DNA of 64,000 nt from assembly GCF_024362695.1 (NCBI RefSeq), contig NC_065415.1, forward strand, positions 13,371,438 to 13,435,437, given 5' to 3'. The translations under genes and the position numbers were made by a program. The notes beneath the pieces were generated by a model, which was not told the origin of the DNA, made no database searches, and was given only the letters and a program-made list of their open reading frames with translations. The DNA comes from Pectinophora gossypiella. Taxonomy: Eukaryota > Arthropoda > Insecta > Lepidoptera > Gelechiidae. Shown here piece after piece: positions 46,800-58,615 of the stretch (position 1 is its first letter; each line of letters opens with the position of its first letter).

Positions 46800-47560
46800 A
46801 AATAGCGTGCGAGCGGATAGAGTGCATTTAGCTTCAAAGGAAGAAAAAACTAGTCAAGTGCGACTCTGACTCGCGTATAATGGGCTCTGAGGCTTTAACT
46901 TTGCCGTTGTAAAACTATAGTCTTCATACATCCGTACATTGATTGCACTTGTCTTTAGTATAAGATGTACTAGTATAATAATATGTGGGATTAATGTCGG
47001 GACAAACCCTTTTAGGGTTTTCCGATGTTAACTATTTATTTATTTATTTATTTATTTATTTTGAGGAAGACTTACGGCCATATACATTTGCTAACATAAT
47101 AACCAGACAATAACTAAAGGCTAATTACAAGTCTCCACCTAATAGTGGCTAAGTTATTTACCCTTTTACAATTATAAAAATCAAGAATTAAGTAAGTAGG
47201 TAGGTATTACTATTTAAAATGTAGCATTAAATTTATTGTATCTATGATAAATAAATAAATAATAAATAAATAAATAATAAAAATTGGTTGCGAATCTGAA
47301 ATCAGAATCATTTATTCAACGTAATTATCATGGATAACTTGTTGAAGGTCAATGTAACATTTTTGAATTTACGTCATTTCGCAAGGTGTTATGGCTGAGG
47401 AGAAGAAATGACAAGAAACTGCAACAGCAACACATCTTTTAAATCAATGAGGGAACATTACAAGTTATTTAATAACTAGAGGAACACATTCAATACCAGA
47501 TATTTTTATCATTTAGGTAATCATTAATCTTATAATAAGCTTTTTTACATAAAGTAAGCT
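46800..47560. other. A/T-rich interval with a TTTA microsatellite
   Basis: 47034-47062 is a TTTA-type tandem run joined to TTGAGGAAGACTTACGGCC, probably a LINE 3' tail in reverse. 47240-47280 is an ATAA-rich run. No gene is seen. Confidence 0.4.
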
Positions 47561-47900
47561 TCACGTGAGCTTTAAATTTATTCTCTGACAAATGGAAAAT
47601 ATTATCTGGTGTTTTATTGTTGAATGGAAAGGGGATCTACCTCGTAGTGGTCCACCCTGGCCAACGGCATTACCTGACTTCCCAGTCAGTGATGACGGCT
47701 GATTGATCCCATCTGCAGAGTGGTAGGGCCCGTAAGGGACCGCCTGGCTTGCGACCACCCTCTCACTAAAGTCCGGCGCCATGTAGCTTGCTGCGTTCCA
47801 TCGCGTGTGTGAGCCAGTGTCATTCTGGGTAAGCTCGTTCCACCGTCGATTTCTTCTTCTCCTCGTGGAAGAATGAAATCAAGAGCAAACCCATATTAAT
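47561..47900 (-). pseudogene. Unidentified retrotransposon-like fragment
   Basis: The minus strand has an open frame MAPDFSERVVASQAVPYGPY and SADGINQPSSLTGKSG, G/C-rich against its A/T-rich surroundings. It reads like the start of a non-LTR element ORF1, but I cannot assign it. Confidence 0.3.
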
Positions 47901-48104
47901 TAAAAAATAAATAATGTTACGATTAGTTCCTACGAAACGTATGAAAATCTATGCACTGCGTTGATTTCGGAGCTTATTTTTTACAGCTATTAGAAAGCGT
48001 AGACATAAGTACGTAATTAGATGTTAATATCAACTTGATACTTCCACGCGTTCCCGAGAAAAACGGTCTTGACGGACGGACAGCAAAGTGATTCTATAAT
48101 GTTT

Positions 48105-48440
48105 CCGTCTTCTTCTTCTGTCATGTGGGTTGTGAGGTGAATTACCAACCTCATCAACCCTGGTGTCGGGGATATTATTAAGCCGACGACGGCCCCTGAC
48201 ATGACTCATATAACGATTACTTGCTTACATCAGTAAGTAGTGAAGCCACGTATCAGTTAGTAGTTAGGCACGTTAAGCCGTTGGTCCCGGTTACTACTTA
48301 CTGATGTAGTCGTTACATGAGCCATTTCAGGGGCCTTTGGCGGCTTAGTAATAACCCTGACACCAGATTGATGAGGTTGGTATTCCACTTCACAACCCAC
48401 ACAATAAGAAAAAGAAGTAAGAACTGGGACCAACGGCTTA
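48105..48440. repeat. Two S2 SINE 3' halves in head-to-head inverted arrangement
   Basis: 48105-48245 (-) and 48265-48440 (+) share GAGGTGAATTACCAACCTCATC / GATGAGGTTGGTATTCCAC and TACATCAGTAAGTAG / CTACTTACTGATGTA. They form an inverted repeat of about 140 bp with a 20-bp centre. Confidence 0.7.
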
Positions 48441-48944
48441 ACGTTTCCGTTTTTCCTCTTGAGCTTCGGAACCCTAAAAATAAAAAAATAAAGGAAAAGA
48501 TAATACAATAATATTCTACCCCTAGGTAAGCCCATCTGACATGTCTTTGATCCACAAATACAAATATAATGTGCTTGCTGCCGACAAACAATTAATGTTT
48601 TATGTGTGGGTGTGCGTTTGGGTAGGAAGGGGATGCAAAGATGCTAACCGACCAAATAAGAAAGACCTCTCTTCCTTTTTGAAGTTACTGTGGGGAAGAA
48701 AATTAGGATGTTTTGTAGAGGAGATAATGTTGGTATAACACGTTGGAGAGGTAAGTGTAGTTTGTCTCACGTCCAGGATTTACAAGTTCTTTTTCTTATT
48801 GTATGTTTTCTTTCGAGTTCTTTCTCGAGTCGCACGAAACAGTTTCAGTAAATGCAAGGAAAACGCATTTTCTTTTGTTTTTCGTATTCGTCAGATATGT
48901 AGTTATCTATAGTGATATATTATACATTTAATGGTAGATACAGT

Positions 48945-49085
48945 CATGAGCAACAATGTACACATTTTAGAATCCTATCGCACTAACATATTTGACATTT
49001 ACCTAGTAAGACAAAGAGTTGCGTTTGGCAGAAAAGTTAATGTGACGTGGTACTAAAGTGTACATGTGTACAATTTAATGCTCGT
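48945..49085 (-). mobile_element. MITE family M3, inverted copy
   Basis: TACAGTCATGAGCAACAATG, then CGCACTAACATATTTGACAT, then AAAGTTAATGTGACGTGGTA. It is the reverse of copies at 62305-62445 and 63605-63765. Confidence 0.65.
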
Positions 49086-49538
49086 TAACTAACACATGTT
49101 GTACACCGAATGCTATGTCCAAATCATAGACCTCGTACAACAAATAGACAACCAATTTTTATAAACAAGTGTCTGTGGCGCATCTTGTTTTAAGCTACAG
49201 CGTGTAACGACACTGTACAACCGATATTGCACTTTATTTGATCAGTCATAACATCTTCATTTGAGGGAACAAACTTACACTATCTACATAACTTAATGTT
49301 TACGTATTTAAAACACGGTTCTTAGTGAATGTGAGTCTATTTGCTTATAGGATGTCAGTGGTCCAAATCAAAACAATTTCAAAGTCCAAAGACACTTTTT
49401 GGACGCCTTACAGAAGTCGAGTATTACAAGTTACAAATAAACAATGTAAATGTATTTTTGCACGTTTTTTTGTAAAACGTATTGTTTTCTCTATCTCATT
49501 CGGAACACTAGAAGTGTAAAGGACATATCTCTAGGACT

Positions 49539-49602
49539 GGTGTCCTGGTGGTGTACCATGGTGCCGTCATGGTGGTGACGGCTGTGCCACCAACAAGACA
49601 CC
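49539..49602. other. Compact 64-nt hairpin
   Basis: GGTGTC and TGGTGG pair with CCACCA and GACACC at the outside. GCCGTCA pairs with TGACGGC inside. There is no coding frame. The intervals 48441-48940 and 49085-50990 around it show no gene. Confidence 0.45.
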
Positions 49603-50999
49603 AAGTGAGGTACTTACCTACTTTTTACAACTTTTAAACATTTTGTATGTTTTTCTTTAGCATTGTGGCAACCACTGTTGCGCCACCGTCCTGTCTTAGT
49701 GACACAGGGCCCTAATAGTTAGGTACCTATATATTACTTCAGTAGTTGAAGAATACCGTACATAGATGCGTGTGTGAATAGATATATCAAGTCAATAAAT
49801 AAATAAACACAACCACCCCAATCACACTTAAAGAAAACGAAAGGATGATCCCACACTCAAAATGCAGGTAGGCAAACCTTCTAAAAACAAAAGCCAAAAT
49901 TGTAACCATCTGTAGGCTTGTCTCTGGCCATTTAAGGGCGGGTCAGGTTACACTGGTCTCTGATATCTCTGCTTAAGGCAGCTTACGGAAGCTCAAGAAG
50001 GGGCCAATATCTTTGAGATAAAGGTGGATGTCTAGGATTTGGTGCAACGGGCAATTTGTTTGCGCGGTTACGCTTTCAATTTGCTCAGTTTTATTCAGGC
50101 GAGGGAGTATAAATAATATTATGCGTACGGATTTTGGTGACAAATTTTGAATTGACAGAAAGGGTGCATTGGAAAAGTATAAAATCGGAGGTTATAAGTA
50201 CGATTTTCGTTACATAAGAGTTTGAATTCATGTTTGGATAATTAACATTACGTGTATTCCTGGATTTTTGCCAGGTTAATGGAATAGGCTTGCCCCCTAT
50301 TACATGGGACTTAAACATAGCTGGCGAGGAGTTCAAATTTTTACCTGCATAAAAACTAGCATGTGCAATGCGATTTTTTTAAAAAAAGTCGTTTACGAAG
50401 TTTTTATTTCACTACTTATAAAGCTTTTATTTCAAAATAGCGGTAGACTAAGTAAGTACCTACCTAAACTACACCAGTCAAGACGTAATCCAATCTCTTT
50501 TTAAAACTAAAATATAATAAATAACGCATGGCGTTTTTAAGAACGTTTTCGTTTTTCTGAAGCTTCTTTTCTTTTTTCAAAAACTTAAAGTTGCCAGTGT
50601 CTTTTGAAAAAGGAATAATATGTTTATGAATGGAAAAAAGAGGAGACAGCTTATAAAGGCGTAGCCCCGCGATCCCCACATCAAAAGAAGTTCTGCGCCG
50701 TAGTTGGTAGTACAGTTCCGCCCGTATGTAAGTATTATGTACTCTTTTTTAGCCGCACAATTAGCCCTCTTCTGTTTTTGACGTAGCCCTTACTACTTGT
50801 CTTTAGGGGAAAACTCGAAGGAAGTTTAAAATAAAAGTAATGAAGAACTTTCTAGGCTACTTTCTCCGTTACGTACAAAACTGTTTGCTAGAGTCCTTAC
50901 TAAGCGTAATAAGCAAAAAGCATAGATTGCTGTCAGCCAACTGCTTATCACCCATTCTTCATCTTTCGTAATCCCGTTTTCACAGGATTTACTTATCTA

Positions 51000-51980
51000 A
51001 CCTAAATATTTGACAAGTCCGGTTTTAGCAGAAGCAACTGCCTGTCTGACATTCCAACTCGCGAAAAGAAAACGAGCCCAATACAGGTTAGGTGTCATAC
51101 CTACCACCGAAGCACATTTTATGAAAAGTCGGTTTCCTCACAAAGTTTTCCTTCACCGTTGGAATCATCACTAATAATATTCGAATTGAAATAGTACGGC
51201 CTACTCAGTGGTTTCCGGAGGGTAAACTGTCTTGGGGCTTACAGACCTCACGCTAAAGGATCTAATATGTACCAAGTACCAACGAATATAAAAAAGGCGA
51301 TGTCTATTATTATTTTTGTCTTTTTACAAACATTTTGTTTTGTTTTAATCTTAGATATTAAAAAAAACCTAACCCGAGAAACGTGTTTCCGGATGTATGT
51401 GACCTGACCTATAATGAAGGATTTCCAGGCTTCGTACCCCAAAAACAATATAGATGGGGTGGTACAAATTTAACACTTTCAAGGACAGAACTTCTAATGA
51501 CGTTCCGATTCCAAGGTGTCATATTACCTATTATGAACCATCAATGGCCCATGATCTTTGTCCGTGAAAGGGTTAATATGATAATTAGATATTCTCTCAT
51601 TGCTCAGGTTTTTTTATTAAATATTTAAAATGATTATGTAATAGCAGAGGCACATATAAAAATAATTGTTGCTTGATATTTGGATCAGATATGGTATATA
51701 ATTATATTGCTACCTGTATTGCTTCTCTTTATTTTGATCAGAATTATAATGGGTGGAAGATGGCTGGATGTAATAACAATGATAATCATTTATACCCAAA
51801 AACAAAGATAAGAGATGGATATGTCTGTTATCCATGAAATAAGAAGCCTAAACGAAGGCAACTCTGAACAGGGCTAACTATTTTTTTTCCCCTACGGATT
51901 GAAAGGTCAGACAGGTAGTCGCTTCTGTAGAAATCCGGACCTGTCAAGTCATTATACCTATTAGGTAAGCAGACCCTGTG
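51000..51980. repeat. Several fragments of one retrotransposon-type repeat
   Basis: 51000-51140 (-), 51365-51430 (-) and 51890-51975 (+) share GGTCAGACAGG(C/T)AGTCGCTTCTG, GACCTGTCAA and AGGTAAGC(A/G)GACCCT with 36290-36480. 51480-51590 (GTTCCGATTCCAAGGTGTCA and neighbours) is shared inverted with 39370-39480. No host gene is seen. Confidence 0.5.
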
Positions 51981-52054
51981 CAATTGCCAACGATGATGAT
52001 GAATTACTTAAAAAAACATCGGCGTTTTCATTTGAACAATATAATAGAATTGCA

Positions 52055-52300
52055 AAAGCGGTATGTAAAGCGAAAGTGGATGGTAGGGCTGGCAGAGGAA
52101 GACCAAGAAGGACTTACATTGACCAAATTGGAGATGTCCTTAGCGTTTAATACGATCTACTCTGAACCGGTGTGCGTGAATGAAGCGATTGATGAATGTG
52201 GAAGAAGCAAGAGAAGTGTGTCACGATCGAAGCAAATGGAATTCTATAGTCTCTGCTTACCCCGGTGGGAAATAGGCGTGAGTTTATGTATGTATGTATG
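52055..52300 (+). pseudogene. LINE family L2 C-terminal fragment, frameshifted
   Basis: GLTLTKLEMSLAF in one frame and the RPRRTYIDQIGDVL-like reading in another show frameshifts. Next come a decayed VNEAIDECGRSKRSV and SRSKQMEFYSL region corresponding to MNVEEAREVCQDRSKWNSI. The end GEIGVSLCM-like sequence is shared with 36900-36965. Confidence 0.55.
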
Positions 52301-52382
52301 TTCATTGAACAACGTGTGAGCAAAAATTTCACGATTCTAGGTCTATGGGACGGACAGACAACAAACTACTATAAGGGTTCCG

Positions 52383-52846
52383 TTTGACTTGCTTTACAAG
52401 TCAGTCGATTACATAAGATTACTAAATCTTTTAAGGGGCAATGTATACGTTTTTACAATAAGATTCCCATTGACATTCAGAATTTGCCTTTCAACTGTTT
52501 TAAGACAGTAGTTAAACAAAAACTTTACAAAAAAGGTTATTATAAAGTTAGTGATTATTTAGAAGATATGAATGCATGGGATTAACTAACTGTCTGAGAA
52601 CGGATATTAGGCAGCTAAATTACTCAATTGTATACCAATATTTTATGTTTTATGTTTATTTTTATTTTTTTAAAGAACGTCTAGGGCCCTGTGCCGAAGT
52701 TTTTCTTGTAGCTTCTTTTCCCCGGCTATACAGGTTGTGAGAAGCTGCAGTAGTTTTAGGCGGATGAGACGTTCGTTATGTAAAATTGACGATTCAAAGT
52801 GTAACTATGTTACCTACTGAATAAAGATATTTTTGAATTTGAATTT
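52383..52846 (+). pseudogene. Non-LTR retrotransposon 3' end (family L3), direct copy
   Basis: Reads KSFKGQCIRFYNKIPIDIQN, LPFNCFKTVVKQKLYKKGYY and KVSDYLEDMNAWD then a stop, the conserved C-terminal tail of a LINE reverse transcriptase. A 3' UTR with AAAGAACGTCTAGGGCCCTG and a TTGAATTTGAATT tail follows. It is the best copy for comparing 7087-7560. Confidence 0.75.
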
Positions 52847-52880
52847 GTCCTATTGAGGTTCAGAACCTTAAAAAACATTT

Positions 52881-53822
52881 TGTAGCGTGTGACCTCCCTA
52901 ATGAGCGCCCTCTACGGAGGAACCGCGGCAACCCGCCTAGGCGTTTCTCACTATAATTTTATAAGTGCGATAGATGGCGCACGTCGGGCGAGCGGGGGTT
53001 GGCTCACGAGGTATAGGTTCCGGCAAACTTCTTGAGCATCGACCTTGACTGCGCACAACCGAATTTTAGATCTCTTTGGTGGTGCGGTACGGGGCGCGGG
53101 GGCGGGTGAGTCCCGCATCGACCGGCTATTGGTAGATCAGTCGATACTTCCCCCGCGCACTCTGTCTTCGTCCCTTTGACTCCCTTTGCGTGCAGTGAAA
53201 CTGTCACGTTTTTGTTATTGCTCTTTTATTAGATTTTTTTTGTTATTGCTCATTTTTTTAAGTTTAAGAATTAGTTACTAGCACGAGGTCTATGTCTACA
53301 GATCCAAAACCTAGCACTAGCTCTGGTATTGCTGGTTTCAACCTCATGGAAGGAATATCATACTTACGTGACGATTAGTTTTTTATTAAATATAATAATA
53401 TTATTTAAGTTTTAGTAAACTATAATAATATAAGTTTAGTTTTATTTACATAATTAAATAATATAATAATTATTTTTTTGAATGAAGTTAAGAAAATAAT
53501 CAAAAGTTCATTTTTTTTGCACGAAAGTGTACGTGCGCGAACTTTCCCCCACTACGACACTCGATGCTCAAGAAGTTTGCCGGGAGTTATACGCATATTA
53601 TTATTACAAGTTACGCCTCCCTCGCGCCCCGCGCGCGCCCTTCTACGTCCGGCCAGTGGGCTCGGGAACTTTGACCGTATAGGTGTTAAATGTGTATTTG
53701 TACGTTTTAAGTCGAACTGTGTGCTAAGCTAACTTTGTGTCGCTGTGTAGTTTTCTTTTCTGTGCCTTATTAAGTAAAAGTTCAAGAAGGAAAACGGCCG
53801 TTTACTCCTCACGCCCGCTACA
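52881..53822 (+). mobile_element. Probable solo LTR or LTR-type element (942 bp) with ATTT target duplication
   Basis: Starts TGTAGCGTGTGACC and ends CACGCCCGCTACA (TG...CA, 7-bp terminal inverted match). ATTT flanks it on both sides (52877-52880 and 53823-53826). Base composition shifts sharply to G/C-rich at both ends. Inside, a 23-bp motif TCGATGCTCAAGAAGTTTGC (and following bases) occurs inverted at about 53022-53045 and 53561-53584. An ATG at 53291 opens MSTDPKPSTSSGIAGFNLME, like a short gag start. An internally deleted element is possible. Confidence 0.6.
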
Positions 53823-54190
53823 ATTTCCCTCTTGAAGAAGGAAGTGTCACTCTTATTAATTCCAGTCTTGGTGTTGACGGCTCGTCCCGTAATAAGGTTA
53901 CAGCCTCGCGAATGCCTTTACGGGCGAAATCGCAAAATAATCAAACTTCTTAACTTCGTTTAATTTTCCGGGCGTCTTTGTCCTTGTCGTCTTTGTCAGA
54001 TGTCGAAAGATGGAAACTAGGGTTTTCCAAGGACATTTTATTGTATTTTGTTGAACATAAAGCAAGATCGCTAAATGCTGTTGTTACTTGTTACTGTCTT
54101 GGGCAATAAAAATATGGAAGATAGTGACCTTGATTGTTTTACTTCTACTAAAACTTGCAGATAAACGTAACATAACACATAAATAGCCTA

Positions 54191-54425
54191 TACAGAGTGT
54201 TAGTGACATCGTAACGAAAACTTTGAGGGGTGATTGAGGTCATGATTCTGAGATGATATCAAGTGGAATTTTCCGTCGCAAAAGTATGGAATTGAAAATA
54301 ATTAAAAAAAAACACAAAAAAATTCAGGAATATTCAGACTGAAAATTCCACTTGATATCAACTCAGAATCATGGTCTGAACCATCCCCCTCAGTATTCGT
54401 TACGGTGTCACTAACACCCATACGT
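54191..54425. mobile_element. MITE family M1, complete copy
   Basis: TACAGAGTGTTAGTGACATC to GTTACGGTGTCACTAACACC, with the mirrored TCAAGTGGAATTTTCCGTCG / TTCCACTTGATATCAACTC centre. It lies immediately before the large hairpin-bearing M1 copy. Confidence 0.75.
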
Positions 54426-54451
54426 ACTTGTATGGCTACCGTATGTACTTG

Positions 54452-56282
54452 TGTGGGGTGTAAGTGACATCGTAACGAATACTGAGGGGGATGATTCAGC
54501 TGATTATTCTGAGTTAATATCAAGTGGAATTTTTCATCGCAAAAGTATAAAATTGAAAATAATTAAAAAAAACTAAAAAAAAATATAAAGGGTATAGCGA
54601 GGTAAGGAAGACGAAATGGCCCCCATGGCCCATGACGGAATTATCATTTGTATTGGTATTGGCACTCTAAAAGAATACGAAATGTAAGGTCGTTGACCCC
54701 TGACCTTGACCTGTCTTTGAGATATTCGAGAAAGTTCGTACGCGCGCCGAGTTTTTTCAAAATTTTTTTTCCGAAAAACTATAAAAGCTAGAAGGATGGG
54801 ACCAATTGCGTATAATTAGGGATACTTTGAAAAATATTCTGTATTTTTTTCAGAGTTCTGGTGAAATGACAACTGTGCAAAATAATTAAACAAAATATAA
54901 ATATATTTTTTTAGTACTGTTCTATTATGTTTACCGCGCCAAAAAAAATATATAATACTCTTTGATTTATATACTTACACCACACAAAAACTGATCAAAA
55001 TCAAAGAGGCGCTTCTTGAGTAATTATGAATTTACTTAGTGTGCGTACGGCTGGTAGGAACTAATTAAAGAGGTCGTTTTTAGATTAATTATTATAATTA
55101 CATGTTAAACATAATTTTAATCATCATCATCACTGTTTTCATTTATTACAACATTGACTGCATCATTTGAAAATATTTTCGACAGAATTTCAGCAGGACG
55201 TAAAATGCGAGATAGATATCTCGCATGAGCTAAATAATATAATTATTACACTTGCGATATATGAAAATCGACTTGCGAAAATCGTATTTTGGGCAAAAGA
55301 AAACCCATTTATGCAAACTGTTTACAATCTGTACTACGAACGGGTTTATAGTTGATTTTGCTGGGCCAATTTATGGTACGGAAAATGATGCCACTATTAT
55401 GAAGAAAGTGCTACAGGATGCTAAACTTAAAACTCTAGTTCGTAGTACAAATTGTAAACGGTTTGCATAAATGGGTTTTCTTTTGCCCAAAATACGATTT
55501 TCGCAAGTCGATTTTCATATGCCGCAAGTGTAATAATTATATTACTTAGCTCATGCGAGATATCTATCTCGCATTTTACGTCCTGCTGAAATTCTGTCGA
55601 AAATATTTTCAAATGATGCAGTCAATGTTGTAATAAATGAAAACAGTGATGATGATGATTAAAATTATGTTTAACATGTAATTATAATAATTAATCTAAA
55701 AACGACCTCTTTAATTAGTTCCTACCAGCCGTACGCACACTAAGTAAATTCATAATTACTCAAGAAGCGCCTCTTTGATTTTAATCAGTTTTTGTGTGGT
55801 GTAAGTATATAAATCAAAGAGTATTATATATTTTTTTTGGCGCGGTAAACATAATAGAACAGTACTAAAAAAATATATTTATATTTTGTTTAATTATTTT
55901 GCACAGTTGTCATTTCACCAGAACTCTGAAAAAAATTCAGAATATTTTTCAAAGTATCCCTAATTATACGCAATTGGTCCCATCCTTCTAGCTTTTATAG
56001 TTTTTCGGAAAAAAAATTTTGAAAAAACTCGGCGCGCGTACGAACTTTCTCGAATATCTCAAAGACAGGTCAAGGTCAGGGGTCAACGACCTTACATTTC
56101 GTATTCTTTTAGAGTGCCAATACCAGTACAAATGATAATTCCGTCATGGGCCATGGGGGCCATTTCGTCTTCCTTACCTCGCTATACCCTTTTGCGACGA
56201 AAAATTCCACTTGATATTAACTCAGAATCATGGCCTGAATCATCCCCCTGAGTATTCGTTACGATGCCACTAACACCCTGTA
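54452..56282. mobile_element. MITE M1 copy carrying a 1.6-kb near-perfect inverted repeat
   Basis: The M1 ends are 54452-54586 and 56193-56282. Between them lie two arms of 755 bp each (54587-55341 and 55438-56192) that are reverse complements, with about 9 differences seen by eye, around a 96-bp loop. The right arm and loop junction reads a protein end on the plus strand: HKWVFFCPKYDFRKSIFICR, KCNNYYLAHARYLSRILRPA, then EILSKIFSNDAVN and an acidic NENSDDDD stop. The loop reads GFIVDFAGPIYGTENDATIM, like part of a DDE transposase. The left arm carries the same C-terminal end in reverse. It is a fold-back or internally inverted transposon derivative. Confidence 0.8.
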
Positions 56283-56284
56283 TA

Positions 56285-56595
56285 CGTCCCACTGCTGGGC
56301 ACAGGCCACCCCTCAATCAACCGGAGGGGGTAGGTATGGAGCATACTCCGCCACGCTGCTCCACTGCGGGTTGGTGGAGGTGTTTTTACGGCTAATAGCC
56401 GGGACCAACGCCTTAACGTACCCTCCGAAGCACGGAATCATCTTTTTTTTTTCGGACTATCAGGTGACTTAAGCCTGAAAAGTCCTTACCAAACAAAGGA
56501 CAGTCTCACAAAGTGATTTCGACAATGTCCCCATCGGAAATCGAACCCTCCAGATCGTGAGCCTAACGCTCTAACCACTAGACCACAGAGGCTGT
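56285..56595 (-). repeat. Long SINE family S2 copy, reverse
   Basis: ACGTCCCACTGCTGGGCACA, GGAGCATACTCCGCCACGCT, TTTTTACGGCTAATAGCCGG and the tRNA-like head near ACCACTAGACCACAGAGGC. It starts directly at the right end of the M1 element. Confidence 0.7.
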
Positions 56596-56769
56596 TGTGC
56601 AGATAAAAATAACAGAAAAAAGATTACGCTACATACTAAACAGTTTGCCTGAGAACATCCGATTCAAACCAAAGAGTAAATTACAAAGTACTTAAACGAT
56701 ACCTTGTGTCCTGGCATCAGCAAGAATCATTCTTGATATACATTATTCTTCTGTGATGTATATTTAGTA

Positions 56770-56925
56770 TTAAGATTTAATATATCGACTAAATTGGAGA
56801 CGTCCTTAGAAAAGGTTCAGTAAGATCTACTCTGAATCGGCGTGCGTGTATGAAACGATTGATGTGGAGAAAGCAACAGAAATATGCCAGGATCGAAGCA
56901 AATGGAATTCCATAGTATCTACTTC
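56770..56925 (+). pseudogene. LINE family L2 C-terminal fragment
   Basis: From a decayed STKLETSLEKVQ-like stretch to RACMKRLMWRKQQKYARIEA and NGIP, with frameshifts against the 36830-36970 copy. 56926-57384 beyond it has no recognised feature. Confidence 0.5.
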
Positions 56926-57384
56926 TTCTTAATGCCGTAGGTAACACCTTGCGAAATAATGTAGATTTAAAAATGTTAAATTTACTTTTAAAATATCTAT
57001 GATAATTGCCCTCTGCACACGTGGTCCGACTGCTTTGTCCGACTGATGGGACCACGTGAACTTTTTTTTTTCAGAATAAATAATTCTGATTTCGATGCCT
57101 ACCTATCCAGTGAAACACTGCAGTAATCAACATCCACACAAGAAAGTATCAAAAGTGCTGGAACATTTAAGCGAGGGCTCGGAGGGAAACTTTAATAACG
57201 CTTTGGAGTTGCTAACTTTTTGCGGTTCATTCTCCTCTGCACGCGTAAAAGAATTAGACCCGACTGGCTGCATAGCTGGGTAAGTATCGGTGTGGTGGCT
57301 ATCACGTCTTAAATATTGTGGACAATTTCAAAAATAATGTACTTACTGTCCACTTACACGACTTTTCTACAACACGGCACTAAA

Positions 57385-57528
57385 TTAAACGCCCAACTGG
57401 GCACCCTCAGGCCTGTTGTCTTAAACGTTGTACCGGGTGAGAGCCTTCAGCACTCCCCATTTGTCCGGCCAGGTAGTTAATGCCATCTGCGGCAAATCTA
57501 CAACAAGTCACGTCAAAAAAAAAGCACT
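57385..57528 (+). repeat. Dispersed repeat family S1, longest copy
   Basis: GGGCACCCTCAGGCCTGTTG, GTACCGGGTGAGAGCCTTCA, TTTGTCCGGCCAGGTAGTTA and an A-tail after CAAGTCACGTC. It is the best copy for defining the family. Confidence 0.75.
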
Positions 57529-57529
57529 A

Positions 57530-58615
57530 AATTAAAACGACTGCTGGCGGTTAACTACCCAGCAGTTTATTGGCGGGAAGCTTGCTGACATTGAGCCGTC
57601 TGCTAGTTTATGTTGTCAATATAAACAATATCACTAAGCCTCGATATAAAGCTCATTTTTAAATATATTTTATATTATGAATATTATAAGCTAAAAGTTT
57701 TTTGATAATATTTAACTAAAAACAAATCATTTCCAGCAGAATAATAGTTTTTATAGCATTAGTGAATTTTTAAACTTTTGATATTTCCATGCTAATAATA
57801 ATTAGCAGGATGGAGATACTGTGATACTGACTTATACCATATTGTGGCTCTATACCTACCTATCTGAAGCGAATAAATGATTTTTGGGAGCAGACAGGCA
57901 GTTGATTCTGTAAAAAACAGGACCTTGGACCCCGAACAGAATAACGCTAGCGAGAAAGAACAATAAATTTTGACCAACTAACATTTCACGAATTGTACCC
58001 AAAATCATTATGATAGGAGATGTGGTATGTGAAAATTCTCCATAGGTACATGTAATATTAAAGAGAAAATTCTGATTCGGGCAGGATTTTACCCTTCAAA
58101 TCCTGTCCCGGGTTCAAATCCCGCTCAAGACAAACTTTCTTTTGATAAAAATTTCTCTACGTAAGTTTTCTAAAGCACGGGTGAGTTCTAAAAAAACAAA
58201 AACATTGAATATCAAGTCTCATTTCACGAATACACGTGGGCATACTACTCATTAAAGAAGCAAAAGAATATGAAAGGCTCCGTAAGCCTCTTATTTGTTG
58301 TTGTAACGAAATATATGAACGACGAGAAGAGGGAGACATGATTTTTTTTAATGAAAACGCTTAAGTGCCTTCCTCCTAATCTCCTTTGTGATGTTAGGGA
58401 TATTAAAGCCATTTTTACTTCGTCGGGGACTGTTGCTAACTCGCCAAGTTTGGCTGCTTTTTGGCAAGGGAAACGTTCGTATTAGGACTTGATGACTTCA
58501 TTATAACCCCACTATTGGGAAAGAGGGTGCCAATCTGTCCTAAAAGTTCGCTTTCTACGACATTCGACCACGGCTATCTTCTGAACGTATCTACTTACTA
58601 GGTAGGTACGAAATA
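57530..58615. other. Interval without gene; one tRNA-like scrap
   Basis: 58077-58131 contains a T-arm-like CCGGGTTCAAATCCCGC and a stem GGATTT/AAATCC, but no acceptor or D arm can be formed. The rest is A/T-rich without recognisable features. Confidence 0.4.

Noticed and set aside
53478..53732. 84-aa ORF within the G/C-rich element
   Set aside because: It lies inside the proposed LTR-type element, is low-complexity in composition and matches no family.
55167..55612. Protein-coding genes in the hairpin arms (similar 61-62 aa frames on both strands)
   Set aside because: The two frames are mirror images produced by the inverted repeat, and the transposon's own C-terminal frame runs the other way. 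They are shadows.
58077..58131. tRNA-like sequence with a T-arm-like stem
   Set aside because: Only the T arm and one other stem can be drawn; no acceptor stem or D arm. Probably a SINE remnant.
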